Of a stretch of DNA of 11,299 nucleotides, positions 1 to 5,714 are shown piece by piece. The notes below the pieces were generated by a model, which saw only the letters and a program-made list of their open reading frames with translations, did not search any database and was not told the origin of the DNA. How positions within the stretch are numbered: position 1 is the stretch's first letter; the number at the start of each line of letters is the position of its first letter. The position numbers and the translations under genes are program-made. This DNA comes from Cyanobacteria bacterium UBA11372 (GTDB lineage: Bacteria; Cyanobacteriota; Cyanobacteriia; Cyanobacteriales; Aerosakkonemataceae). The stretch covers positions 1,778 to 13,076 of the forward strand of contig DNGG01000128.1 in the NCBI GenBank assembly GCA_003486675.1, written 5' to 3'.

Positions 1-103
1 TTTGGTACACCAGGCGATCGCACACCTTCAAACAGCACCGGGGGAGGGAGTAGAGGGGATGTGCAATTTGGTACACCAGGCGATCGCACACCTTCAAACA
101 GCA
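1..103 (+). repeat. Direct repeat, period 66 bp, inside the DUF928 gene
   Basis: Bases 1-37 are repeated exactly at 67-103, each copy including a HIP1 site (14-21 and 80-87). The period of 66 bp is 22 codons, so the frame is kept. The following 29 bases have diverged at DNA level but still encode similar residues (GGGSRGD against AGTRSD), which points to a duplication of a 22-residue unit. More copies may lie left of the window. Confidence 0.9.
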
Positions 104-654
104 GCAGCGCCGGTACGCGCAGCGATACTCCCCCAGCGATGACTGCCGTAATTCCACCGACAAAAGTTGGACGCACGGTGTTAGCACGTCCGACATTCTT
201 TGTTTACCTGCCGCCTACACTTTCGAGAACAGCGTTTTTCAGCTTGCAAGACGAACAAGGAAACCCCCACTACCAAACGCGGCTCTCGATTTCTGGGAAT
301 GGGGGAATTGTCAGCGTTACCCTGCCAGAAAATGCACCCGAATTAGAAATGGGAAAAAACTATATGTGGGTGTTTGCGCCAATTCAACCAGATGGGATTT
401 TGCGACCCGATAATTACGTCGTAACTGGATGGGTGAAGCGAGTCGCGACTCTTGACAACCAGTCTTTCTCATCCCCAATAGAACAAGCAACAGCATTAGC
501 TAAAGCGGGGATTTGGTACGATACGCTGAGGGTTTTAGCAGCGGCTAAACGCTTAGAGCCTAATAATACCACCCTGGTCAAGGAGTGGCAAGAGTTGTTA
601 GAGCAAGTGGGATTGAACGCGATCGCAAAAGAGCCACTTTCAGAGCAGTTGTAA
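1..654 (+). CDS. DUF928 domain protein, 5' end outside the window
   Basis: The frame is open from base 1, so the gene is partial. The GTG at 61 is an internal candidate start, but it would cut off half of a repeated leader. The product matches the cyanobacterial DUF928 family: a G/R-rich leader (GGGSRGD and AGTRSD), a beta-rich core from about TVLARPTFFVYLP through FFSLQDEQGN to the V-x-GWVKRV strand, and an alpha-helical tail (EQATALAKAGIWYDTL to VGLNAIAKEPL). The molecular role of DUF928 is unknown; family members are usually predicted to be exported, and the missing N-terminus would hold any signal peptide. The leader is a 22-residue tandem duplication. In cyanobacteria these genes often sit beside CHASE2 sensors and two-partner-secretion genes, and here a CHASE2 gene follows 189 bp downstream on the same strand. 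The family call is firm; the function is not known. Confidence 0.85.
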   Translation, partial: FGTPGDRTPSNSTGGGSRGDVQFGTPGDRTPSNSSSAGTRSDTPPAMTAVIPPTKVGRTVLARPTFFVYLPPTLSRTAFFSLQDEQGNPHYQTRLSISGNGGIVSVTLPENAPELEMGKNYMWVFAPIQPDGILRPDNYVVTGWVKRVATLDNQSFSSPIEQATALAKAGIWYDTLRVLAAAKRLEPNNTTLVKEWQELLEQVGLNAIAKEPLSEQL

Positions 655-843
655 TCGAATAGTTGCCGATCGGGTAATGGATCGTGGGTAATAGGTAATA
701 GCAAATTAAGTAGCTAGGCGTAAATATACCGAACAGCGCCAAACCACAGCCAGAAAACCCGTTGCTTAAACAAACCGAGTTTCTCAGGACAGCCAGGGTG
801 CGTTTAATTATACCCACTTGCTTACCTATTACCAGTTGATCCG
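655..843. repeat. Intergenic heptamer repeats and 12-bp inverted repeat
   Basis: This is the gap between the DUF928 and CHASE2 genes. At 672-699 four 7-base units run in register (gggtaat, ggatcgt, gggtaat, aggtaat), resembling the short tandemly repeated heptamers (STRR) described in cyanobacteria. Bases 687-698 (ggtaataggtaa) are the exact reverse complement of 822-833, so the two arms bracket about 120 bp. Between them, 752-766 and 770-784 are two imperfect copies of an agaaacc-ggtttct-like palindrome. I see no clear promoter and no Shine-Dalgarno sequence before the ATG at 844. Confidence 0.6.
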
Positions 844-3800
844 ATGCGGCACAAAATCCAGACCACAATTAAACAATGGCGAGCAGCGTTGATCGTTGCT
901 CCCAGCATCGCAGGCTTAGTCATTGCTGGCAATATGGCTGGCATCTTCAACTTACTCGAATGGTCGCTCCGGGATCAATTTTTTCGCCTGCGTCCAGCCG
1001 AACCGATTGAGAGCCGCATTGTCATTGTCACCATTGACGAGCCAGATATTAAATATGTCAAAACTTGGCCCATGTCCGACCAAGTGATGGCAAGGGTGAT
1101 TCAAAATATCAAAGCCCAGCAACCGAGAGCGATTGGACTCGATATTTATCGAGATTTGCCAGTTGAACCAGGACATGAGGAATTAGTCGAAGTTTTCAAC
1201 ACTACGCCAAAGTTAATTGGAATTGAAAAAGTTGGCGGAGTGGCGATCGCTCCCCCACCCGCGTTAGCAAAGTTGGGTCAAGTGGGAGCCAATGATATCG
1301 TCTTCGATGCTGATGGCAAGCTGCGTCGAGGCTTGGTTATCCTAGGCAAGTCCGACGACACAATGTTGGAAGGATTTGGTGTCAAATTGGCACGGATGTA
1401 TTTGGAGAAAGAAGGGATAAAACTGCGAGTAATCGATCAAAAAAACAACATTTATGGGTTAGGTAAAGCAGTATTTATTCCCCTGACAGGCAACGAAGGA
1501 GAATACAAGAAAGCCGACACGGGGGGATACCAAATTTTAATCAACTATCGCGGGGGACTCAACAGCTTTCCCCATATCTCCATGACCGATGTATTGGAGA
1601 ACCGCATTCCCAGCGACATGATGCGCGATCGCATCGTCATGTTAGGAGCAAAAGCACCCAGTCTCAACGACAATCATCAAACCCCTTACAGCAGCACTCT
1701 CACCGCCACAAAGCAATTAACACCCGGTGTCGTCATTCATGCCAACCTCACCAGCCAGATTTTGAGTGCAGCATTAGATGGTCGTCCCATGCTGCAAGCT
1801 TCAATTAAGCCCCTCAATTGGCTGCTAATTCTATTTTGGTCTGGAACGAGTGCCGCGCTTGGTTGCCTCTACGTGCGTCGGCAATGGGTGTCAGTCGGTG
1901 GTATTTTAATTTCTGGAATCATTATAATCACCAGCGGCTATATCGCCTTTTTATCGGGTTGGTTAATCCCTGTATTTACACCCCTAGTTGCAGTAGCGGG
2001 TTCTGCGGTTATCAGCATCGGTGCCACGCTTTGGAACAACCTCAAACTCTCCTATCAGCAGCTAGAAGAATACGCACAGACTTTGGAAATCAAAAATCAA
2101 CAATTGCAACAACTCGACAAACTCAAAGATGAATTTTTAGCCAATACCTCCCACGAACTGCGAACCCCCCTTAATGGCATTATTGGTATTGCCGAATCGA
2201 TGTTGGAAGGAGCTACGGGAACGCTCACAGAACTTCAGGAACGCAACCTGTGGATGGTTGCCCAAAGCGGACATCGCCTTTCTAACCTAGTCAACGATAT
2301 CCTCGACTTCTCCAAACTACAGCACAAAAACTTAGAATTGCAACTCAAACCCGTCAATATCCACAAAATTGTTGAACTCGTCTTGACCCTGAGCCAAGTT
2401 TTGGTCGAACGCAAAGATCTAAAACTTGTGAATGCAATTTCTCCCGAATTACCCTCCGCCTATGTGGATGAAGATCGCCTGCAACAAATTCTCCTCAACC
2501 TGATCGGTAATGGCATCAAATTCACCGAGTCTGGAACGGTTAAAGTTTCAGCAGAATTGGTAATCGGTAATGAGTCAGAATTAAACCAATTACCAATTAC
2601 CGATTACCAATTACCAAAACAAATTGCAATTACCATCTCCGATACCGGAATTGGCATCCCCGCAGCTCAAAAAGACCGGATCTTTGAATCCTTTGAACAA
2701 GGCGATGGATCTACCGCTCGCAAGTATGGCGGTACAGGATTGGGACTGAGCATCACCAAACAGTTAGTCGAACTGCACGGCGGCAAAATTTGGGTCGAAT
2801 CAGAAGTCGGTGTGGGATCGCATTTCACCTTTACCCTCCCTACTTCCGACGCACCTTTTGAAGATATCCCCACTGCCCCCACTGTAAGTACGATTCGCCG
2901 CCCCGTCAGCGAAGCGAACCTTTCATCAGCAAACCAGGCAGAAACCGCAGCTGCAAATCATAGCCTCGCTGAAGGAAATTTTCACATTTTAATTGTCGAT
3001 GATGAACCGATCAACCTGCAAGTTTTGCAAAATCACCTTGCGAGCCACAATTACAAAATCACCCAAGCATTGAATGGAAAAGAAGCTTTAGCTGCACTTG
3101 CAGACGACGAACCTGTTGACCTGATGTTGCTCGATGTGATGATGCCCAATATGTCAGGCTATGAAGTCTGCGCCAAAGTGCGGGAAAAATACCCCGCCCA
3201 ACAGTTGCCCATCGTCATGTTGACTGCTAAAAATCAAGTCGCCGATTTAGTCACGGGCTTCCAATTTGGAGCTAATGATTATATCACCAAACCCTTTGCT
3301 AAAGATGAATTGTTGACGCGAGTTAAGACTCACCTCAAATTGTCGAAAATCACCAATGCCTACGGACGCTTTGTTCCCCATGAATATCTCGATTTTCTCA
3401 GCCGAGAGAGCATTATCGATGTCAAGTTAGGCGACCAAGTTAGTAAAGAAATGGGAATCATGTTTAGCGATATTCGTTCTTTTACCACCCTGAGCGAAAC
3501 CATGACTCCCCAAGAAATCTTCAACTTTGTCAATGCTTATCTGCGGCGAGTCAGTCCCGAAATTGAAAAGCATAATGGCTTGGTTGTCAAATACATGGGT
3601 GATGGCATGATGGCTGTATTCCCCAACGGTGCAGATGATGCAGTCGCAGCGGGAATTGCTAAAATCACCCAAGTCCGAGAATACAATCAACATCGTCAAG
3701 AAGAAGGCCATAAACCAATTAAAATCGGCATTGGCATTCATTTGGGTTACATCATGGTGGGAATTATTGGCGTCAACAATCGGATGCAAAGCGATGCGCT

Positions 3801-4218
3801 TTCCGATACGATTAACCTTACCGCTCGTTTGGAAGGCTTGACCAAGTTTTATGGAGTTTCTTTGTTAATTTCCGGGCAAGTTTTGGAGAAATTGAGCCAC
3901 GCGGAGCAATACCAAATTCGCTTTCTAGACCAGGCTATTGTTAAAGGCAAAAACGAACCAATTGACATTTATGAAGTGTTGGATGCGGAAGTTGAAGAGG
4001 TGAGGAAGTTAAAATTACAAACTCAACCAGACTTTGAGCGGGGTTTAGAGTATTATCGTCAGGGTAAACTTGAGCAAGCAAAAGAGTATTTTGACCGCGT
4101 GTTGGCAATCAATAATCAAGATAAAACGGCGGCGCTATACCTGGAACGCATTGAGCAATTATTCGAGCAGGGGGTTCCCGATAATTGGGATGGAATTTGG
4201 CGTTTTACTCAGAAGTAA
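844..4218 (+). CDS. CHASE2 hybrid histidine kinase with receiver and class III nucleotide cyclase
   Basis: This 1124-residue membrane signalling protein has, in order: an N-terminal membrane helix (about 13-33); an extracytoplasmic CHASE2 sensor (about 35-320); three membrane helices (325-345, 350-372, 374-398); a coiled coil (400-430); HisKA with H437 in NTSHELRTPLNG; HATPase_c with N-box N552/N556, G1 DTGIGIP (600-606) and GGTGLGLSI (629-637); a receiver (713-830) with D719/D720, phospho-acceptor D764, T794 and K816; a class III cyclase (865-1045); and a TPR-like tail (about 1062-1110). The cyclase keeps both metal aspartates (D876, D920), K916 and D984 at the purine-selecting positions, and N991/R995. 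This favours ATP as substrate, so cAMP is the likely product. Phosphotransfer from H437 to D764 controlling the cyclase is inferred. An in-frame heptamer-repeat insertion lies in the ATPase domain. The ATG at 844 is the first start after the in-frame stop at 805; later starts would remove the first helix. CHASE2's ligand is unknown. Confidence 0.95.
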   Translation: MRHKIQTTIKQWRAALIVAPSIAGLVIAGNMAGIFNLLEWSLRDQFFRLRPAEPIESRIVIVTIDEPDIKYVKTWPMSDQVMARVIQNIKAQQPRAIGLDIYRDLPVEPGHEELVEVFNTTPKLIGIEKVGGVAIAPPPALAKLGQVGANDIVFDADGKLRRGLVILGKSDDTMLEGFGVKLARMYLEKEGIKLRVIDQKNNIYGLGKAVFIPLTGNEGEYKKADTGGYQILINYRGGLNSFPHISMTDVLENRIPSDMMRDRIVMLGAKAPSLNDNHQTPYSSTLTATKQLTPGVVIHANLTSQILSAALDGRPMLQASIKPLNWLLILFWSGTSAALGCLYVRRQWVSVGGILISGIIIITSGYIAFLSGWLIPVFTPLVAVAGSAVISIGATLWNNLKLSYQQLEEYAQTLEIKNQQLQQLDKLKDEFLANTSHELRTPLNGIIGIAESMLEGATGTLTELQERNLWMVAQSGHRLSNLVNDILDFSKLQHKNLELQLKPVNIHKIVELVLTLSQVLVERKDLKLVNAISPELPSAYVDEDRLQQILLNLIGNGIKFTESGTVKVSAELVIGNESELNQLPITDYQLPKQIAITISDTGIGIPAAQKDRIFESFEQGDGSTARKYGGTGLGLSITKQLVELHGGKIWVESEVGVGSHFTFTLPTSDAPFEDIPTAPTVSTIRRPVSEANLSSANQAETAAANHSLAEGNFHILIVDDEPINLQVLQNHLASHNYKITQALNGKEALAALADDEPVDLMLLDVMMPNMSGYEVCAKVREKYPAQQLPIVMLTAKNQVADLVTGFQFGANDYITKPFAKDELLTRVKTHLKLSKITNAYGRFVPHEYLDFLSRESIIDVKLGDQVSKEMGIMFSDIRSFTTLSETMTPQEIFNFVNAYLRRVSPEIEKHNGLVVKYMGDGMMAVFPNGADDAVAAGIAKITQVREYNQHRQEEGHKPIKIGIGIHLGYIMVGIIGVNNRMQSDALSDTINLTARLEGLTKFYGVSLLISGQVLEKLSHAEQYQIRFLDQAIVKGKNEPIDIYEVLDAEVEEVRKLKLQTQPDFERGLEYYRQGKLEQAKEYFDRVLAINNQDKTAALYLERIEQLFEQGVPDNWDGIWRFTQK
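2555..2616 (+). repeat. Heptamer-repeat hairpin inserted in the kinase ATPase domain
   Basis: Bases 2555-2571 are a perfect 17-bp reverse complement of 2596-2612, with a 24-nt loop. The right arm lies inside four consecutive attaccN heptamers (2589-2616). The left arm holds two heptamers of the opposite orientation. The encoded segment, about residues 573-592, falls between the strands ending KVSAEL and starting QIAITISDTGIGIP. In most kinases that loop is short. This looks like the same heptamer family as at 672-699, here fixed inside a gene. Confidence 0.85.
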
Positions 4219-4304
4219 CCAAGTTAATAAGTTCCGATTGAGCTTTTCGCCATCAAAACGCCCATTCTTTACTACTAATCATCAGGACATCTATTTTTGA
4301 GTAT

Positions 4305-4339
4305 TATAGCGGATTGCAGCCAAAAGAGGCACACCGCTG
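4305..4339. repeat. Partial direct copy of the 80-bp palindromic element
   Basis: These 35 bases (tatagcggattgcag... to caccgctg) align without gaps to 4495-4529, with several mismatches. The matching right arm of the palindrome is not seen near this copy, so it looks like a truncated or decayed member. Apart from this copy and a HIP1 site at 4341, I find nothing gene-like between the CHASE2 stop codon (4218) and about 4490. Confidence 0.65.
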
Positions 4340-4492
4340 AGCGATCGCGCTTTCCCTCATATCGAGTCCCTTCGTATCGGACTTGTATGGTTAATGGTGC
4401 TTACGGTGTGGGTTTTACCAGGAATATTTGCTCGCAAGCGAATTGTGTTGATAAACCCGCCATAAGCGTGCGATGCCGATGCAACCGGACAT

Positions 4493-4572
4493 GATATAGC
4501 CGATTGCAGGCGCATGAGGTACACCGCTGCGCCACAAGGCTGTACCTAGACGAGCTTGCAATCTGCTGTATC
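4493..4572. repeat. 80-bp palindromic (MITE-like) element
   Basis: The outer 18 bases (4493-4510, gatatagccgattgcagg) pair with 4555-4572 with one mismatch and two G-T pairs. A second stem (aggtaca 4517-4523 with tgtacct 4541-4547) lies inside, after a small bulge. No coding capacity is expected. The structure fits a palindromic miniature repeat or an RNA hairpin. A 35-bp relative lies upstream at 4305. Confidence 0.65.
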
Positions 4573-4728
4573 ACTCGAAAAGCAATCCGCTCTAAGGTGA
4601 GCGATCGCTTTGCTGTCGATCTTGCCAGCATCCCACAGCCATCCTCTGTGAAACCACCCACCCCAAGCCGGAAGCAGCAGCCATCCAACGCCTGTTATCC
4701 TCGATCGTCCTACAGATTAACATCTAGA
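4573..4728. other. Spacer with no recognisable gene
   Basis: I see nothing convincing here besides a HIP1 site at 4601-4608. An open frame crosses this stretch on the + strand, but its protein has no recognisable features and ends in a translation of the nonamer array, so I do not call it a gene. Confidence 0.5.
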
Positions 4729-4774
4729 GTCGGAAAAGTCGGAAAAGTCGGAAAAGTCGGAAAAGTCGGGAAAA
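4729..4774. repeat. Tandem nonamer array, five copies of gtcggaaaa
   Basis: Four perfect 9-base units (4729-4764) are followed by a fifth with one extra g (4765-4774). Two more units occur at 5037-5054. The array has no unique spacers between units, so it is not CRISPR-like. It forms the 5' edge of composite unit A described in the findings. Confidence 0.9.
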
Positions 4775-4820
4775 TAGTATTGTCCCTTGGAAAATAAAAT
4801 TGGATCAACTAATATAGTCT

Positions 4821-4905
4821 TTAACCCGATTCCAACAAAAAAGGGACTTAAGTAGAATCATGTAAGTTGGGTCTAGTTCCTCGACTCAACTTACATTTTG
4901 TTATT
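4821..4905 (+). other. Composite unit copy A: conserved core and hairpin
   Basis: The core begins ttaacccgattccaa, then an A-run, then a hairpin. It is the homologue of 5101-5180. In both copies the core starts exactly 46 nt after the end of the nonamer array. The hairpin pairs 4860-4873 with 4883-4896 (14 bp including one G-T pair, 9-nt loop) and is followed by tttt. The unit could be a small RNA ending in a terminator-like hairpin or a non-coding repeat; the sequence alone does not decide. Confidence 0.6.
4860..4900 (+). terminator. Terminator-like hairpin, copy A
   Basis: A 14-bp stem (4860-4873 with 4883-4896) with a 9-nt loop is followed by only four T residues. The T-tract is weak for an intrinsic terminator, and the stem is not very GC-rich. 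It lies about 640 bp after the CHASE2 gene, too far to be an obvious terminator for it. Confidence 0.4.
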
Positions 4906-4975
4906 ACAAAAATCAGACCTACTACTAAATAAAAAAGTTAGCGATCGCTCTCACCCTCCATTCCACTATATTTGG

Positions 4976-5024
4976 TCAGGACTTAGGTTCACCCATCCGG
5001 GTTTCTATATAACGTAAGTCCTGA
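4976..5024. repeat. 49-bp palindrome with tcaggactta ends
   Basis: Ends tcaggactta (4976-4985) and taagtcctga (5015-5024) are exact reverse complements. After one mismatch the pairing continues for 3 bp (4987-4989 with 5011-5013), and a small inner hairpin is accc 4991-4994 with gggt 4999-5002. The end sequence resembles short palindromes that, to my memory, recur in cyanobacterial genomes and at some IS ends. It lies just upstream of the copy B nonamer array. Confidence 0.65.
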
Positions 5025-5036
5025 AAACTAGGAAAA

Positions 5037-5054
5037 GTCGGAAAAGTCGGAAAA
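5037..5054. repeat. Nonamer array, two copies of gtcggaaaa
   Basis: This is the 5' edge of composite unit B: two perfect units, against five in copy A. The preceding bases ggaaaa (5031-5036) look like the tail of a third, partial unit. Confidence 0.85.
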
Positions 5055-5100
5055 AATTTTTTACCCTAAAAAAAACCAACTAGATCTGTTAGGATATTTT

Positions 5101-5180
5101 TTAACCCGATTTCAAGAAAAAAGGACATAACTACATTGTGTAGGTTGCGTTGATTTGCTCAACCCAACCTACCTTTTTTT
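5101..5180 (+). other. Composite unit copy B: conserved core and hairpin
   Basis: The core starts ttaacccgatttcaa plus an A-run and aligns to 4821 onward with few differences and a 2-nt indel up to the hairpin. The 46-nt spacer before it (5055-5100) aligns without gaps to 4775-4820 at roughly half its positions, so homology covers the whole unit. The hairpin loops differ in sequence but keep the same architecture. Confidence 0.6.
5140..5180 (+). terminator. Terminator-like hairpin with T-run, copy B
   Basis: gtaggttg (5140-5147) pairs with caacctac (5165-5172). After one mismatch, 5149-5152 pair with 5160-5163, leaving a 7-nt loop. Seven T residues follow (5174-5180), which is a good intrinsic-terminator layout on the + strand. 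The stem also resembles the gtaggttgggtt palindromes that I recall as widespread in cyanobacterial genomes, so it may be a repeat rather than a functional terminator. Confidence 0.5.
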
Positions 5181-5651
5181 ATTTTAATTAAAGGCATTGA
5201 CATTCCGAGAAAGGCGCGATCGCAATTGATCGGGCTTTAATTTAGAGAAGATTGCGTGCGATCGCATCCCATCAACCAACCGTCCTACCAGCAGCTTGTA
5301 TTCGATGCGGCTTTTTTCGTCACTTAAAAAACTGCTATGTATTATACTAAATTTATGGTAAATCTTTGTTAAACCTGAAAGTGGGTAGCCCAGTTGTAGA
5401 ATCCGAGGGTTTCCCGTCCCTTTTGTCAATAGTATAATTGTAAAAATTTAAATCGATCGGGTTTTGATTGCTACTAGCTGCTCGGGGAACTTTGCGTATA
5501 TTATATTTATAGGACAAATTAAAAGCTAAGTCGGGAAGACTGCACAAGTTAAGTTTTGGGATTGAAGTCAGGGCGCTGCGTGGATTGGTGCTTTCTACTT
5601 CTTCCTTCTTAGTAAATTTTTTAATTTTCTGTACGCTTATTGGTATAGCTT
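5181..5651. other. AT-rich leader region upstream of the oxygenase gene
   Basis: No gene is supported here. The stretch carries HIP1 sites at 5216 and 5258, and AT-rich blocks including tataat at 5433-5438 and tatattatattta around 5497. No -35 element at proper spacing is convincing. Minus-strand open frames in this region have no recognisable features. Any promoter for the oxygenase gene probably lies here or just before 5670. Confidence 0.4.
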
Positions 5652-5670
5652 TCCGACCAATTCGGTCGGA
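5652..5670. promoter_or_regulatory. Candidate operator: 7-bp perfect inverted repeat
   Basis: tccgacc (5652-5658) and ggtcgga (5664-5670) are exact reverse complements around a 5-bp centre, and a further half-site tccgac follows at 5674-5679. The palindrome ends 44 bp before the preferred start codon of the oxygenase gene. Size and symmetry suit a dimeric repressor site, but no regulator gene is visible in the window. It could also be an RNA hairpin in the leader. Confidence 0.4.
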
Positions 5671-5714
5671 TGTATCCGACTGATTGTTTACTCTGGTTTG
5701 AGGTAGGTAGAACG

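Noticed and set aside
3427..3789. 120-codon minus-strand open frame within the CHASE2 gene
   Set aside because: Shadow of the cyclase-coding sequence, which has intact catalytic motifs in the + frame.
4729..4774. Possible CRISPR array
   Set aside because: The unit is only 9 bp and contiguous with no spacers, and no cas gene is present.
4504..4797. 97-codon open frame on the + strand
   Set aside because: Its start lies in the palindromic element and its end is a VGK-repeat translation of the nonamer array. No domain, and the composition follows the repeats.
5184..5429. 81-codon open frame on the minus strand
   Set aside because: No recognisable family, crosses two HIP1 sites, and has no ribosome binding site. 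A decayed gene cannot be excluded, but I cannot support it.
5670..5714. Upstream start adding 15 residues to the oxygenase
   Set aside because: The ATG is part of a perfect inverted repeat, the added residues look unlike the family, and the ATG at 5715 has a purine tract before it. Not fully excluded.
4219..5714. tRNA or transposase remnant in the long gap
   Set aside because: I found no cloverleaf-like or transposase-like sequence; the hairpins are explained by short palindromic repeats.
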